NCBI RefSeq assembly: GCF_041206865.1
Contig: NZ_JBGEDP010000001.1
Location: forward strand, 3,286,001-3,350,000
DNA from: Mycobacterium sp. HUMS_12744610
Lineage (GTDB): Bacteria > Actinomycetota > Actinomycetes > Mycobacteriales > Mycobacteriaceae
DNA length: 64,000 nucleotides
Direction: 5' to 3'
Shown: positions 1 to 10,246 of the stretch, in pieces
Numbering within the stretch: the stretch's first letter is position 1
How the letters are laid out: the number at the start of each line of letters is the position of its first letter
Made by a program: the position numbers and the translations under genes
The notes under the pieces: generated by a model
The model's input: the letters and a program-made list of their open reading frames with translations, nothing else
Told to the model about the DNA's origin: nothing
Database searches by the model: none

Positions 1-1652
1 CGTTGCAGCCGGGAGGCGCGCGACTGCGCGCGCTCCAATTCGGTGATCCGCGCGCGCAATCGGGCGTAGTCCAGGACCGGCGCCTTCGGCCCACCCAGTT
101 CGGCGGCGATCTCGTCGAGCATCTTGGTGCCCCGCTCGATGCCGCGGACCAGGCCGACGACCGACCGGTCGGCCTGGTACTGGGCAAAGGACTGCTCGAG
201 CAGCTGGTGCGCCTGTTCCGGGCCCATGTGCTGCACCAGGTTGATCGTCATGTTGTAGGACGGCGCGAACGAACTGCGCAGCGGGAAGGTGCGGGTCGAC
301 GCCAGGCCGGCCACCGCCGACGGTTCGGTGGTCTCCTCGCTGGGTTGCCAGAGCACCACCGCGTGGCCCTCGACGTCGATGCCGCGCCTGCCGGCGCGCC
401 CGGTCAGCTGCGTGTACTCCCCCGGCGTGAGCGGCACGTGCTGCTCGCCGTTGAACTTCACCAGCCGCTCCAGCACCACCGTGCGGGCGGGCATGTTGAT
501 GCCCAGCGCCAGCGTCTCGGTGGCGAACACCGCCTTGACCAGGCCGGCGGCGAACAGCTCCTCGACGGTGTGCCGGAATGCCGGCAGCATGCCGGCATGG
601 TGGGCCGCCAGGCCGCGCAGCAGGCCCTCGCGCCACTCGTAGTAGCCGAGCACCTCCAGGTCGGCGTCGGCCAGATCGCCGCACCGGTGGTCGATCACCT
701 CGGCGATCTGCGCGCGCTCCTCCTGGGTGGTCAGTTGCAGCGGCGAGCGCAGGCATTGGTGGACCGCGGCGTCACACCCCGCCCGGGAGAACACGAACGT
801 GATCGCAGGTAGCAGGCCCTCGGAGTCCAGGGTCGCGATCACGTCGGGCCGGGCGGGCGGGCGGTAGAACCGCGGCCTGCCACCCGGGCGTCCGGAACCG
901 TGGCGGCGGGGACCTCGCCAGTCCGACATCCGGTCCGCCTCCCGGCGGTGTGCGATGTGGCGCAGCAGGTCCGGGTTGACGCGCGGCTCGCGGCTGCCGT
1001 CTGGGGGCTCGCCGGCCTCGGAATCGCGGTAGTCGAACAGGTCGTAGAGCCGTTTGCCGACCAGCACGTGTTGCCACAGGGGCACCGGCCGGTGCTCATC
1101 GACCACCACCGTCGTGTCGCCCCGCACGGTCTGGATCCAGCCGCCGAACTCCTCGGCGTTGCTCACCGTCGCCGACAGGCTGACCAGGCGCACCTCGTCG
1201 GGCAGGTGCAGGATGACCTCCTCCCACACCGGACCACGCATCCGGTCGGCGAGGAAGTGCACCTCGTCCATCACCACGTGGGAAAGCCCATGTAGGGCAG
1301 GCGAATTGGCGTAGAGCATGTTGCGCAGCACTTCGGTGGTCATGACCACCACCGGCGCATCGGCGTTGACCGACAGGTCGCCGGTCAGCAGGCCGATGCG
1401 GTCGCGGCCGTAGCGCGCCGTCAGGTCGGTGTGCTTCTGGTTGCTGAGCGCCTTGAGGGGCGTGGTGTAGAAGCACTTGCCGCCGGCCGCCAGCGCCAGG
1501 TGCACGGCGAATTCGCCGACCACCGTCTTGCCGGCGCCGGTCGGCGCGCAGACCAGCACACCGTGGCCCCGCTCCAGCGCCTCGCAGGCGCGCCGCTGAA
1601 AGGCGTCGAGGGCGAACGGCAGCTCGGTGACGAACCGCGCCAGCTCGGTCAC
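1..1652 (-). CDS. helY: DEAD/DEAH-box helicase HelY, N-terminal 550 residues (runs off window)
   Basis: ATP-dependent superfamily 2 helicase of the Ski2/Mtr4-like HelY group, presumed to act on RNA. The visible part has Walker A (PTGAGKT, residues 37-43), a DEVH box near residue 134 and the motif VI region (LTGRAGRRG). The C-terminal half is beyond base 1. I chose the GTG at 1652 because translation from it gives VTELARF followed directly by the conserved helicase start; the reading frame upstream has no recognisable helicase sequence. It lies 90 bp after the tatC stop and could be co-transcribed with tatC and tatA. A 59-bp palindromic repeat lies just upstream of the start. Family assignment is certain; the RNA substrate is inference from the family. 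Confidence 0.95.
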   Translation of the reverse strand, partial: MTELARFVTELPFALDAFQRRACEALERGHGVLVCAPTGAGKTVVGEFAVHLALAAGGKCFYTTPLKALSNQKHTDLTARYGRDRIGLLTGDLSVNADAPVVVMTTEVLRNMLYANSPALHGLSHVVMDEVHFLADRMRGPVWEEVILHLPDEVRLVSLSATVSNAEEFGGWIQTVRGDTTVVVDEHRPVPLWQHVLVGKRLYDLFDYRDSEAGEPPDGSREPRVNPDLLRHIAHRREADRMSDWRGPRRHGSGRPGGRPRFYRPPARPDVIATLDSEGLLPAITFVFSRAGCDAAVHQCLRSPLQLTTQEERAQIAEVIDHRCGDLADADLEVLGYYEWREGLLRGLAAHHAGMLPAFRHTVEELFAAGLVKAVFATETLALGINMPARTVVLERLVKFNGEQHVPLTPGEYTQLTGRAGRRGIDVEGHAVVLWQPSEETTEPSAVAGLASTRTFPLRSSFAPSYNMTINLVQHMGPEQAHQLLEQSFAQYQADRSVVGLVRGIERGTKMLDEIAAELGGPKAPVLDYARLRARITELERAQSRASRLQ

Positions 1653-1670
1653 GCGGCCGCCCTTGCGCGC

Positions 1671-1729
1671 CGCGAGGGTGCGCAGAATGCCGGCCCCGGC
1701 GGCGTGTCGCCGTACCGACGCGCACACTC
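1671..1729 (-). repeat. 59-bp imperfect palindrome, copy 1, upstream of helY
   Basis: The sequence is about 48/59 identical to 20143..20201, with a 21-base exact block at its gene-proximal end. Its two ends are inverted repeats of each other (GAGTGTGCGC and GCGCACCCTC), so it can fold into a long hairpin. It ends 18 nt before the helY start; copy 2 ends 20 nt before the hisE start. It could be a REP-like dispersed element or a 5'-UTR regulator. Confidence 0.7.
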
Positions 1730-1742
1730 GCGGGTGACGAGG

Positions 1743-2711
1743 CTAAGTGACATCGTCGTGCTGCCCCGTGGTGAACGACGGCTCGGGCACCGGGGGGGTC
1801 ACCGGGCCGGGCCGCTCGATGACCGAGGCCACGTCGTCGGGAATCTCGGCCTGGGCTTCGCGTCTGGCCTTGCGCTTGTCGTGCAGCCGGGCGATCTGGA
1901 TGGCGAACTCGAGAAGCACCGACAACGCCACGCCCAGTGCCGTCATCGAGAACGGGTCGGAGCCGGGCGTGAACACCGCCGCGAACACGAACATGCCGAA
2001 GATCAGGCCGCGCCGCCAGGCCTTCAGCCGCTGGTAGGTCAGCAACCCGGCCATGTTGAGCATGACGATCAGCAGAGGGAATTCGAAGCTGACCCCGAAG
2101 ACGACCAGCAGGTTGATCAGAAAGCCGAAGTACCGGTCCCCGGACAGCGCGGTCACCTGCACGTCGCTGCCCACGGTCAGCAGGAAGCCCAGCGCCTTGG
2201 ACAGTACGAAATAGGCCAGCATCGCGCCGCCGGCGAACAACCCCGCGGCGGGGACGACGAACCCGATCGCGAAGCGACGCTCGTTCCGGTACAGCCCCGG
2301 CGTGATGAACGCCCAGAGCTGGTACAGCCACACCGGGCAGGCCAGCACCGCCCCGGCCGTCAACCCGACTTTGAGCCGCAGCATGAACTGGTCGAACGGT
2401 GCGGTGGCCAGCAGCCGGCACTGCCCGTCGGCGCTGATGGAGGCCCGCGCCGACGCCGGCAGGGAACAGTAGGGATGGCGCAGCCACTCGCCGAGGCTTT
2501 CCATCCCGAAGACCGGGTGCGAATACCAGACGAACCCGAAGATCGTGGTGACCAGGATCGCGGCCAGCGAGACCAGCAGCCGGGTGCGCAACTCGGTCAG
2601 GTGGTCGACCAGCGACATCGTCGCGTCGGGATTGGTGCGGCTGCGCCGGTTACGGGGATTGAGCCGCTTCAGCACGGCGGCGGTGCGCGCTGAAACTTTG
2701 GAGACGTTCAC
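1743..2711 (-). CDS. tatC: Sec-independent translocase TatC
   Basis: Integral membrane core of the twin-arginine translocase, which binds the RR signal peptide of folded substrates. The 322-residue product has the TatC pattern: a conserved N-terminal cytoplasmic segment ([15 protein letters not shown]) followed by about six hydrophobic helices. A charged, proline-rich tail follows the last helix, as in actinobacterial TatC. The start is a GTG at 2711; its first ten or so residues are variable in the family, so a slightly internal start is possible. It lies 45 bp downstream of tatA on the same strand, an evident tatA-tatC operon. Confidence 0.96.
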   Translation of the reverse strand: MNVSKVSARTAAVLKRLNPRNRRSRTNPDATMSLVDHLTELRTRLLVSLAAILVTTIFGFVWYSHPVFGMESLGEWLRHPYCSLPASARASISADGQCRLLATAPFDQFMLRLKVGLTAGAVLACPVWLYQLWAFITPGLYRNERRFAIGFVVPAAGLFAGGAMLAYFVLSKALGFLLTVGSDVQVTALSGDRYFGFLINLLVVFGVSFEFPLLIVMLNMAGLLTYQRLKAWRRGLIFGMFVFAAVFTPGSDPFSMTALGVALSVLLEFAIQIARLHDKRKARREAQAEIPDDVASVIERPGPVTPPVPEPSFTTGQHDDVT

Positions 2712-2756
2712 GACGCCGGGTCAGTGGTGACCGGGCACCACGGGGATGCTGCCGCG

Positions 2757-3029
2757 CTATGCCGGGCGTGCTTCAGTGTGACCCTGCTCGGTAGCCGCGG
2801 GAGGGTCGACTCGCTGCGCTTGCACGGGAGTGGGGTTCGCCGACGATGTGTCGATCGCGGACGCCTCCGATTTGCTCTCGCTCTGCATTTCACGGATCTC
2901 GGATTTGAAGATGCGCATCGACTTACCCAGCGAGCGTGCCGCATCGGGGAGCTTCTTGGCACCGAACAGGACGATCACGACCACAGCGAGGATCGCCCAG
3001 TGCCACGGACTAAGACTGCCCACGTTCAT
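2757..3029 (-). CDS. tatA: Sec-independent translocase subunit TatA
   Basis: Small pore-forming subunit of the Tat export system. The 90-residue product has a short N-terminus, one membrane helix (residues 9-22), the FGAKKLPD hinge and an amphipathic helix, followed by an acidic and polar tail. A GGAGG ribosome-binding site precedes the ATG. It is the first gene of the tatA-tatC pair and follows pafC by 79 bp, so read-through from the paf genes is possible. Confidence 0.96.
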   Translation of the reverse strand: MNVGSLSPWHWAILAVVVIVLFGAKKLPDAARSLGKSMRIFKSEIREMQSESKSEASAIDTSSANPTPVQAQRVDPPAATEQGHTEARPA

Positions 3030-3108
3030 TACCTCCAGACGTCCACCCGATGCTACCGCAGGGTGGCGCGATGCCGGTGGCTCCGCAGCCCGGCGTGGTA
3101 GAGGCCGG

Positions 3109-4083
3109 TCACGTCTGGTCTTGACCCCGGTAGAGCTCGAGGGCCGCCGCCGCGGCGTCCCGCACCCGCCGCGCCAGCGATTCCGGTTCGAGCACCCGGA
3201 CGGCCGGGCCGAAGCCCAGCACCAGGCGCGTCATCCACTCGTCGGAGGCGTACGTCATCACGGCCTCGCACGATCCGTCGTCCAGCTCGCGAACCTCCCG
3301 CATCGGGTAGTACTCGAACATCCACGACGCCGAGGGCGCCACCCGCAGCCTGGCCGACGGCAGTGCCGGGTCGCCGTCGAACAGCGACGTGTCCGGCGGC
3401 GCCTGCCGCGCCGGTTCGGGCGGAGCGGCAGGTTCATCCAGCTCGTGCGCATCCACGATCCGGTCGAAGCGAAACAGCCGGACCCCTTCCGCGTCGCGCG
3501 ACCATGCCTCGAGGTAGCTGTGGCCGGCGATCAGCAGCACCCGGATGGGGTCGACGACACGGCTGCTCAGGGTGTCGCGTGAGGCCGAGTAGTAATCGAT
3601 GGCCAGCGCGCGCTGGCCCTGCAGCGCCGTGCGCACCACCGCCGCGACGCGGCTCTCGGCGGGCGCCGGCGCGCCGGTGGCCGCCGAGAGCCGCGGGCCC
3701 TGTTGCCCGACGGCTCCGGCGGCGGCCTCGATCTTGGCGATCGCGCTGCGCGCCGCCTCGGGATCGACGACGCCCGGAATGTCGGCCAGTGCCCGCAACG
3801 CCACCAACAGGCCGGTCGCCTCGGGCGAGGTGAGCTTGAGCGGCCGGTCGATGCCCGCCGAGAACGTCACCTCGATGGTGTCGCCGGAGAACTCGAAGTC
3901 GATGAGGTCACCCGGGAAGTAGCCGGGCAGCCCGCACATCCACAGCTGGTTGAGGTCCTCTTCCAGCTGCTTGTCGGACACACCCAGGCCGGCCGCAGCC
4001 TCGGCTCTGGTGATCCGCGGGTGTGCCTGGAAATACGGCACCATGTTGAGCAGCCGGACGAGCCGGGCGGACACGGCTGTCAC
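3109..4083 (-). CDS. pafC: WYL-domain transcriptional regulator PafC
   Basis: Second half of the PafBC heterodimeric activator, which in mycobacteria controls most of the RecA-independent DNA-damage response. The 324-residue protein has an N-terminal helix-turn-helix (residues 1-75) and a WYL domain ([21 protein letters not shown]) in the second half. The GTG at 4083 overlaps the pafB stop in a GTGA arrangement (4080-4083), which implies translational coupling and equal dosage. A much longer open frame continues upstream, but it only shadows pafB. Confidence 0.95.
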   Translation of the reverse strand: MTAVSARLVRLLNMVPYFQAHPRITRAEAAAGLGVSDKQLEEDLNQLWMCGLPGYFPGDLIDFEFSGDTIEVTFSAGIDRPLKLTSPEATGLLVALRALADIPGVVDPEAARSAIAKIEAAAGAVGQQGPRLSAATGAPAPAESRVAAVVRTALQGQRALAIDYYSASRDTLSSRVVDPIRVLLIAGHSYLEAWSRDAEGVRLFRFDRIVDAHELDEPAAPPEPARQAPPDTSLFDGDPALPSARLRVAPSASWMFEYYPMREVRELDDGSCEAVMTYASDEWMTRLVLGFGPAVRVLEPESLARRVRDAAAAALELYRGQDQT

Positions 4084-5087
4084 CGGCCTTCCTCCCCGCC
4101 CGCGTGGGCGCGCAACCTGTCCAGCACGTCGTCGCGCAGGGACTGCGGCTCCAGCACGACGGCGTCGGGCCCGTATCCGGCGACGTCGCGCGCCAGACGC
4201 TCGGTGGATCCGATGTCCACCTCGATCACCTCGCCGTCGCGGTCGCCCAGCCGGCGCGCGCCCACCGACTTCCCCGCGCGGCGCAGCGCGGTGGCCCGGC
4301 CGTCGGCGACCCAGAGCCGGGCCAGCTCGCCCGTCGGGACCTCCGCTCCTGCGCGGGCGATTTTCTCGGCCACGATGCCGCGCAGGTCCACGTCGGCGGG
4401 CACGGTGATCGCGCCGCGCGGTCCGATCGGCGTGACCTCGGCCCCGATGCGCGACAGTCGAAAGATGCGCGTGTCGTCGCGGTCGCGGTCGTGCCCGACC
4501 AGATACCAGCGACCCTTCTGCGTCACCACGCCCCACGGTTCGACGGTGCGCGTGGTGTAGGGCTCGGCCCGCGACGGGCGATGCGCGAACCGCACCGCCT
4601 GCCCCGACTCGATCGCCGACAACAGCACGCCGAGAACGTCCTCCGAACCGCGCAGACTCGGCACCCCCGCCGGCGAGGCGATGGCCACCGGCGCATCCGG
4701 ATCCACGTCGACGCCGGCGGCGCGCAACTTCAGCAGCGCGCCCTGCGTGGCGGTGACCATCTCCGGCGACTCCCACAGCTGCGTGGCGACCGCGACGGCG
4801 GCCGCCTCGTCCGGGGTCAGCTGCACCGGCGGCAAGGCGTAGGCATCCCGGTTGATGCGGTAGCCCTCGGTGGGATCCAGGGCCGACACCCGGCCGACTT
4901 CCAGGGGGATGCCCAGATCACGCAGCTCGTTCTTGTCGCGTTCGAACATCCGGGAGAACGCCTCGGCGTTGGGGCTCTCGGTGTAACCCGCCACGCTGGA
5001 CCTGATCTTCTCCGCGGTGATGTAGCCGCGGGTGGACAGCAAAGCGATGACGAGGTTCATCAGCCGTTCGACTTTCGAGGTCGCCAT
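4080..5087 (-). CDS. pafB: WYL-domain transcriptional regulator PafB
   Basis: First half of the PafBC activator pair. The 335-residue product has an N-terminal winged helix-turn-helix (MATSKVERLMNLVIALLSTR onward) and a WYL domain around residues 140-215 that contains GRWYLVGHDRDRDDTRIFRLSRI-type sequence. WYL domains are thought to sense single-stranded nucleic acid. A TAGGCT box lies 7 nt before the ATG, so the mRNA is probably leaderless. It is separated from pafA by 56 bp and has its own promoter. The name comes from neighbourhood and historical linkage to pafA; the protein itself has no role in pupylation. Confidence 0.95.
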   Translation of the reverse strand: MATSKVERLMNLVIALLSTRGYITAEKIRSSVAGYTESPNAEAFSRMFERDKNELRDLGIPLEVGRVSALDPTEGYRINRDAYALPPVQLTPDEAAAVAVATQLWESPEMVTATQGALLKLRAAGVDVDPDAPVAIASPAGVPSLRGSEDVLGVLLSAIESGQAVRFAHRPSRAEPYTTRTVEPWGVVTQKGRWYLVGHDRDRDDTRIFRLSRIGAEVTPIGPRGAITVPADVDLRGIVAEKIARAGAEVPTGELARLWVADGRATALRRAGKSVGARRLGDRDGEVIEVDIGSTERLARDVAGYGPDAVVLEPQSLRDDVLDRLRAHAGGEEGR

Positions 5088-5094
5088 TTGCCCG

Positions 5095-5100
5095 AGCCTA
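5095..5100 (-). promoter_or_regulatory. -10 box of leaderless pafB promoter
   Basis: TAGGCT on the minus strand, 7 nt before the pafB ATG. This spacing places transcription start at or next to the start codon, and no ribosome-binding site is seen. Confidence 0.6.
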
Positions 5101-5143
5101 AAGCGTCCGCGCGGCCGGCGTCTCCCGCCACGCAGCAGACTCG

Positions 5144-6502
5144 CTACATGCTCGCGATGAGCCGCTTGACCCGCTCGTCAACCGCCCGGAACGGGTCCTT
5201 GCACAGCACCGTGCGCTGCGCCTGATCGTTGAGCTTGAGGTGCACCCAGTCGACGGTGAAGTCGCGGCCCGCGGCCTGTGCGGCGGAGATGAACTCGCCG
5301 CGCAGCCGGGCGCGGGTGGTCTGCGGCGGGTTCTCGACGGCGTCGGCGATGTCCTCGTCGGTGGTCACGCGCGTAGCCAGGCCCTTGCGCTGCAGCAGGT
5401 CGAACACACCGCGGCCGCGCTTGATGTCGTGGTAGGCCAGGTCCAGCTGGGCGATCTTGGGGTCGGACAGCTCCATGTTGTAGCGGTCCTGGTAGCGCTG
5501 GAACAGCTTGCGCTTGATCACCCAGTCGATCTCGGTGTCCACCTTGGCGAAGTCCTGGCTCTCGACGGCATCGAGTTGGCGGCCCCACAGGTCGACGATC
5601 TGCTCGACCTGGGCGTTCGGCTCCCGCGTCTGCAGGTGCTCGACGGCGCGGGCGTAGTACTCGCGCTGGATGTCCAGCGCGCTGGCCTGACGACCGCCCG
5701 CCAGCCGGACCGGCCGGCGCCCGGTGGTGTCATGGCTGACCTCGCGGATGGCGCGGATGGGATTGTCCAGCGAAAAATCGCGGAACGGAACGCCGGCCTC
5801 GATCATCTCCAGCACCAGCGCCGCGGTGCCCACCTTCAGCATGGTGGTGGTTTCGCACATGTTCGAGTCGCCCACGATGACGTGCAGCCGGCGATACTTC
5901 TCGGCGTCGGCGTGCGGCTCGTCGCGCGTATTGATGATCGGCCGGCTGCGGGTGGTGGCCGACGAGACGCCCTCCCAGATGTGCTCGGCACGCTGGGACA
6001 GACAGAACGTCGCGGCCTTGGGGGTCTGCAGCACCTTGCCGGCCCCGCAGATCAGCTGGCGCGTGACAAGGAACGGCAGCAGCACGTCGGAGATCCGGGA
6101 GAACTCGCCGGCCCGCACGATCAGGTAGTTCTCGTGGCAGCCGTACGAATTGCCGGCCGAGTCGGTGTTGTTCTTGAACAGGTAGATGTCGCCGCCGATA
6201 CCCTCGTCGGCGAGCCGCTGCTCGGCGTCGACCAGCAGGTCTTCCAGAACCCATTCGCCGGCCCGGTCGTGGGTGACCAACTGCACCAGGCTGTCGCATT
6301 CAGCGGTCGCGTATTCGGGGTGGCTGCCCACGTCGAGATACAGACGGGCGCCGTTGCGCAAGAAAACGTTGGAGCTGCGCCCCCACGACACCACCCGGCG
6401 GAAGAGGTAGCGGGCCACCTCGTCCGGGGACAGCCGGCGATGGCCGTGAAAGGTGCAGGTGACACCGAACTCGGTCTCGATGCCCATGATTCGCCGCTGC
6501 AC
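5144..6502 (-). CDS. pafA: Pup--protein ligase PafA
   Basis: Carboxylate-amine ligase that uses ATP to join the C-terminal glutamate of Pup to substrate lysines. The 452-residue product shows the PafA/Dop glutamine-synthetase-like fold: MGIETEFG near the N-terminus (metal and ATP-binding glutamates), [15 protein letters not shown] with the catalytic aspartate, [17 protein letters not shown], and [13 protein letters not shown]. The start was set at the GTG at 6502 (VQRRIMG) because this gives the usual family length and lies 7 nt after a TACGCT box; an in-frame ATG at 6532 would add ten unconserved residues. The prcA gene follows 239 bp upstream on the same strand. Confidence 0.97.
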   Translation of the reverse strand: MQRRIMGIETEFGVTCTFHGHRRLSPDEVARYLFRRVVSWGRSSNVFLRNGARLYLDVGSHPEYATAECDSLVQLVTHDRAGEWVLEDLLVDAEQRLADEGIGGDIYLFKNNTDSAGNSYGCHENYLIVRAGEFSRISDVLLPFLVTRQLICGAGKVLQTPKAATFCLSQRAEHIWEGVSSATTRSRPIINTRDEPHADAEKYRRLHVIVGDSNMCETTTMLKVGTAALVLEMIEAGVPFRDFSLDNPIRAIREVSHDTTGRRPVRLAGGRQASALDIQREYYARAVEHLQTREPNAQVEQIVDLWGRQLDAVESQDFAKVDTEIDWVIKRKLFQRYQDRYNMELSDPKIAQLDLAYHDIKRGRGVFDLLQRKGLATRVTTDEDIADAVENPPQTTRARLRGEFISAAQAAGRDFTVDWVHLKLNDQAQRTVLCKDPFRAVDERVKRLIASM

Positions 6503-6509
6503 CTTACCG

Positions 6510-6515
6510 AGCGTA
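6510..6515 (-). promoter_or_regulatory. -10 box of leaderless pafA promoter
   Basis: TACGCT on the minus strand, 7 nt before the GTG of pafA. It supports both the start choice and a leaderless transcript. Confidence 0.5.
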
Positions 6516-6741
6516 CTGGCTGCGGGCGCCACTGGCGCGAAAGCGCGGCGGCAAATGACGTTTTTGCCGACCTTGACGGGTCAAGCAGCGGCGGCGCCGT
6601 TCCCGCCGGCGAGGTGCGCGACCACCGGTCAACCGCCGCCGAATGCGGGGATTCACTGCCGATTACGTTGCCACCACGCGGAATTCGGCCAGGGACCCGT
6701 CGGCGGCGCCCTCGACCGTCACCCGGCCGCTGCTGTCGAAG

Positions 6742-7503
6742 CTATTTCGGCGGCTCGCCGCCGCCCGAGTCCCCGTCCGCGGAACCGTTGTCGGATTGCG
6801 GTAGGAGCGCGTCCAGCGCGGGTCCGGTGATCCGCCGGAACGCTCGGCGCGGCCGGTTGGCGTCCAAGACCGCGACCTCGAGGCCGGCCACTCCGAGGGA
6901 GGACTGATCGTTGCCCGACGTCTCGGCGCTGCCCGCCCGCAGCGCGTTCACGGCGATCCGCACCGCGTCGGAGAGCTCCGAGTTCTCGGTGTAGGACTGC
7001 TTGAGCGCGGTGGTGACCGGCTCGGTGGTGCCACCCATCACCACGAAATACGGCTCGTCGGCGATCGACCCGTCGTAGGTGATCCGGTACAGCTCGGGCG
7101 GCTTGGTCTCACCGAGATGGGCGACCTCGGCCACACACAACTCGACCTCGTACGGTTTGGCCTGCTCGGTGAAGATCGTGCCCAGCGTCTGCGCGTAGAC
7201 GTTGGCCAACTGGCGGCCGGTGACGTCCCGGCGGGCGTAGGCGTAACCGCGGGTGTCGGCGAACTGGATGCCGCCGCGGCGCAAATTGTCGAACTCGTTG
7301 AACTTGCCCGCGGCCGCGAAACCGACCCGGTCGTACAGTTCGCTGATCTTCTGCAGCAGCCGCGAGGGGTTGTCGGCGACGAAAAGCACGCCGTCGGCGT
7401 AGGTCAGCGCCACCACGCTGCGACCGCGCGCGATTCCTTTGCGCGCGAGCTCGCTGCGCTCGCGCATCGCCTGCTCGGGCGAGATGAAATACGGGAAGCT
7501 CAT
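6742..7503 (-). CDS. prcA: 20S proteasome alpha subunit PrcA
   Basis: Forms the outer rings and gate of the bacterial 20S core particle. The 253-residue product begins [18 protein letters not shown], the usual alpha-subunit N-terminus, and carries [23 protein letters not shown]. It lacks the catalytic N-terminal threonine, as expected. The tail (about the last 20 residues) is Gly/Ser/Asp-rich and variable. I moved the start from an upstream in-frame ATG to 7503 because that ATG overlaps the prcB stop as ATGA, the standard coupling in this operon. Confidence 0.97.
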   Translation of the reverse strand: MSFPYFISPEQAMRERSELARKGIARGRSVVALTYADGVLFVADNPSRLLQKISELYDRVGFAAAGKFNEFDNLRRGGIQFADTRGYAYARRDVTGRQLANVYAQTLGTIFTEQAKPYEVELCVAEVAHLGETKPPELYRITYDGSIADEPYFVVMGGTTEPVTTALKQSYTENSELSDAVRIAVNALRAGSAETSGNDQSSLGVAGLEVAVLDANRPRRAFRRITGPALDALLPQSDNGSADGDSGGGEPPK

Positions 7504-8378
7504 GACTCTCCCCACAGGTCTGCGTCCGGGCCGAAAGTGTCGGAGCGCGAACGACTCTCGATGACCTCACGCGCCAGTGCGGCGATGCGCTCTTCGGGCA
7601 CCTCGACCGCGCCCTCGGCACCGATGGTCGCCGCCGTGGGGTAGATCCCCCGCACCAGGTCCGGACCGCCGGTGGCGGAGTCGTCGTCGGCGGCATCGTA
7701 GAGCGCCTCGATGGCCACCCGCAGGGCGGAATCCGCATCGGTCACCTGCGCGTACAACTTCTTCATCGACGACTTGGCGAAGACCGACCCCGATCCCACC
7801 GACTGGTAGCCCTCTTCCTCCATGTTCCAGCCGCCGGCGGCGTCGAACGACACGATCCGGCCTGCCTTCTGCGGGTCCGCGGCGTTGATGTCATAACCCG
7901 CCAGCAACGGCAGCGCCACGAGGCCCTGCATCGCGGCCCCCAGATTGCCGCGCACCATGGTGGCCAGCCGGTTGACCTTGCCGGGGAACGTCAGCGGCAC
8001 ACCTTCGAGTTTCTCGTAATGCTCGAGTTCGACCGCGTACAGCCGGGCGAACTCGACGGCGATCGCGGCGGTGCCGGCGATCCCGGTCGCGGTGTAGTCG
8101 TCGGTGATGTACACCTTGTTGACGTCGCGGCCCGCGATCATGTTGCCCTGCGTGGAGCGCCGGTCACCGGCGATGACGACGCCGCCGGGGTACTTCAGCG
8201 CGACGATGGTGGTGCCGTGTGCGAGTTGGCCACCGGCCTGAGCGCCGCCACCAAGGCTGGCCGGCAGCAACTCCGGCGCCTGACGGCGCAGCAGATCGGC
8301 AAACGAGGACAAATCGACGGCTGAGGCTTCGGAAAGCGCGGGGTTAGTGGGCAGGCGGTCGGAAAACTGCCAGGTCAC
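7500..8378 (-). CDS. prcB: 20S proteasome beta subunit PrcB (propeptide form)
   Basis: Catalytic inner-ring subunit. The 292-residue precursor has a 55-residue propeptide ending HG, then the nucleophile Thr56 ([13 protein letters not shown]), which becomes Thr1 after autocleavage. The conserved GDRRSTQGN and [14 protein letters not shown] segments are present. Translation starts at a GTG that overlaps the pup stop codon (GTGA, 8375-8378). The order pup-prcB-prcA with 4-bp overlaps at both joints indicates one tightly coupled operon. Confidence 0.97.
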   Translation of the reverse strand: MTWQFSDRLPTNPALSEASAVDLSSFADLLRRQAPELLPASLGGGAQAGGQLAHGTTIVALKYPGGVVIAGDRRSTQGNMIAGRDVNKVYITDDYTATGIAGTAAIAVEFARLYAVELEHYEKLEGVPLTFPGKVNRLATMVRGNLGAAMQGLVALPLLAGYDINAADPQKAGRIVSFDAAGGWNMEEEGYQSVGSGSVFAKSSMKKLYAQVTDADSALRVAIEALYDAADDDSATGGPDLVRGIYPTAATIGAEGAVEVPEERIAALAREVIESRSRSDTFGPDADLWGES

Positions 8379-8569
8379 TGTCCACCCTTCTGCACGTACG
8401 CGCGGACGAAGTCCTCCGCGTTCTCCTCGAGGACGTCGTCAATCTCGTCGAGCAGATCGTCGGTGTCTTCGGCTAATTTCTCGCGGCGCTCCTGGCCCGC
8501 GGCCGCGGTGTCGGTGAAGTCGTCGTCATCGCCGCCGCCACCGCCACGCTTGGTCTGCTCCTGCGCCAT
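8375..8569 (-). CDS. pup: Prokaryotic ubiquitin-like protein Pup
   Basis: Intrinsically disordered 64-residue tag that marks proteins for Mpa-PrcBA. It has the [12 protein letters not shown] start, an acidic middle that forms a helix when bound to the Mpa coiled coil, and the C-terminal Gly-Gly-Gln. Gln must be deamidated to Glu by Dop before ligation. The start is fixed by length and by an AGGAGG ribosome-binding site 5 to 10 nt upstream; an in-frame ATG at 8602 lies before that site and is not used. It is the first gene of pup-prcB-prcA. Confidence 0.98.
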   Translation of the reverse strand: MAQEQTKRGGGGGDDDDFTDTAAAGQERREKLAEDTDDLLDEIDDVLEENAEDFVRAYVQKGGQ

Positions 8570-8623
8570 CGCCGCCTCCTGCATGATAAACAGCCGCGTC
8601 ACGCGCCTGCTGGTATTTCCCTA

Positions 8624-8629
8624 CCCTAC
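8624..8629 (-). promoter_or_regulatory. Candidate -10 box for the pup-prcBA operon
   Basis: TAGGGT on the minus strand, 54 nt before the pup ATG. Unlike dop and pafA, this transcript would carry a leader with a strong AGGAGG site. Placement is inferred from sequence alone. Confidence 0.4.
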
Positions 8630-8725
8630 CGTTCCACTCCGACGTTTCCCGGCTCCACACCAGTATTGTCGGCCCGCGTTGGCCGTCGCGCTTCGCACGC
8701 CCGCAAACAATCGGGTCCCCCGATA

Positions 8726-10234
8726 TCAGCTGGTCAGCTGCTGGACCAGTTCGGCCGCGCTGTCCACCGAATCCAGCAGCGCCCCGACGTGCGCTTTGCT
8801 GCCCCGCAGCGGTTCCAGGGTGGGGATACGGACCAGCGAATCGCCGCCCAGGTCGAATATGACCGAGTCCCAGCTTGCCGCCGCGATGTCGGCACCGAAT
8901 CTGCGTAGGCATTCGCCGCGAAAGTAGGCACGGGTGTCCGTAGGCGGACTGTCCACGGCGTCGAGTACCTGTTGTTCGCTGACCAGTCGTTTCATGGATC
9001 CGCGCGCCACCAACCGGTTGTAGAGGCCCTTGTCCAGCCGGACGTCGGAATATTGCAGATCCACCAGGTGCAGCCGCGGCGCCGACCAGCTCAGGTTCTC
9101 CCGCTGCCGAAAACCCTCCAGCAGTCGCAGTTTGGCCGGCCAGTCGAGCAGCTCGGCGCAGTCCATGGGGTCGCGTTCGAGCTGGTCGAGCACGTGCGCC
9201 CACGTCTCCACTACGTCGGACGCGCGTGGGTCGGGGTCGCGGCTGTCGACCAGTTTTGCCACCCGGTCCAGGTAAACCCGTTGTAGCGCAAGGCCGGTCA
9301 TTTCACGGCCGTCGGACAGCGCGACGGTGGCGCGCAGGCCGGGATCGCGGCTGATGGCGTGGACCGCGTGCACCGGCCGGGCCAGGGTCAGGTCGCTGAG
9401 GTCTATTCCGTGGGCGGGGCCCTCTTCGATCAAGTCGAGCACGAGCGCGGTGGTGCCCAGCTTGAGGTAGGTCGAGGTCTCGGCGAGGTTGGCGTCTCCG
9501 ATGATCACGTGCAACCGGCGGTACCTGTCGGCGTCGGCGTGCGGCTCGTCGCGGGTGTTGATGATCCCGCGCTTGAGCGTGGTCTCCAGCCCGACCTCGA
9601 CCTCGATGTAATCGGAACGCTGCGAAAGCTGGAAGCCCGGCTCGTCACCGGATGGGCCGATGCCCACCCGACCGGAGCCGGTCACCACCTGGCGCGATAC
9701 CAGAAACGGGGTCAGGCCGGCGATGATCGCCGAGAACGGCGTCTGCCGGCTCATCAGGTAGTTCTCGTGCGCCCCGTAGGAGGCGCCTTTGCCGTCGACG
9801 TTGTTCTTGTAAAGCTGCAGTTTCGCGGCGCCCGGCACGCTGGCGACGTGGCGGGCGGCGGCTTCCATCACACGCTCGCCCGCCTTGTCCCAGATCACGG
9901 CGTCCAGGGGGTCGGTGCACTCGGGCGCGGAGTACTCCGGGTGGGCGTGGTCAACGTAGAGCCGCGCCCCGTTGGTGAGGATCATGTTGGCCGCGCCGAC
10001 CTCGTCGGCGTCGACCACCGGCGGCGGACCCGTCGACCTACTCAGATCGAAGCCGCGGGCGTCGCGCAGCGGCGACTCGACCTCGTAGTCCCAGCGGGTG
10101 CGTTTGGCGCGCTGAATGCCGGCGGCCGCCGCGTAGGCCAACACCGCCTGGGTCGAGGTGAGGATCGGGTTGGCGGTCGGGTCCGACGGCGACGAGATAC
10201 CGTACTCGACCTCCGTCCCGATAATCCGTTGCAT
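8726..10234 (-). CDS. dop: Pup deamidase/depupylase Dop
   Basis: Deamidates the C-terminal glutamine of Pup and removes Pup from tagged proteins. The 502-residue protein is a paralogue of Paf[13 protein letters not shown] at the N-terminus, [16 protein letters not shown] with the catalytic aspartate, [18 protein letters not shown] and [11 protein letters not shown]. Residues 40-80 contain the Dop-specific loop region ([19 protein letters not shown]), which separates Dop from PafA. A TAGGCT box lies 6 nt before the ATG, so it is probably leaderless, and a palindromic element precedes the box. Pup lies 156 bp downstream, so dop may be transcribed with the proteasome operon as well. Confidence 0.97.
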   Translation of the reverse strand: MQRIIGTEVEYGISSPSDPTANPILTSTQAVLAYAAAAGIQRAKRTRWDYEVESPLRDARGFDLSRSTGPPPVVDADEVGAANMILTNGARLYVDHAHPEYSAPECTDPLDAVIWDKAGERVMEAAARHVASVPGAAKLQLYKNNVDGKGASYGAHENYLMSRQTPFSAIIAGLTPFLVSRQVVTGSGRVGIGPSGDEPGFQLSQRSDYIEVEVGLETTLKRGIINTRDEPHADADRYRRLHVIIGDANLAETSTYLKLGTTALVLDLIEEGPAHGIDLSDLTLARPVHAVHAISRDPGLRATVALSDGREMTGLALQRVYLDRVAKLVDSRDPDPRASDVVETWAHVLDQLERDPMDCAELLDWPAKLRLLEGFRQRENLSWSAPRLHLVDLQYSDVRLDKGLYNRLVARGSMKRLVSEQQVLDAVDSPPTDTRAYFRGECLRRFGADIAAASWDSVIFDLGGDSLVRIPTLEPLRGSKAHVGALLDSVDSAAELVQQLTS

Positions 10235-10240
10235 GCCATA

Positions 10241-10246
10241 AGCCTA
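10241..10246 (-). promoter_or_regulatory. -10 box of leaderless dop promoter
   Basis: TAGGCT on the minus strand, 6 nt before the dop ATG, with no ribosome-binding site between. Confidence 0.6.

Noticed and set aside
1096..2487. Long minus-strand frame over helY and tatC
   Set aside because: Out of frame with both recognisable proteins and without a conserved motif.
3109..4776. A 555-codon frame running through pafC and part of pafB
   Set aside because: Only the 3' 324 codons are PafC; the upstream part shadows pafB, and the GTG overlapping the pafB stop is the real start.
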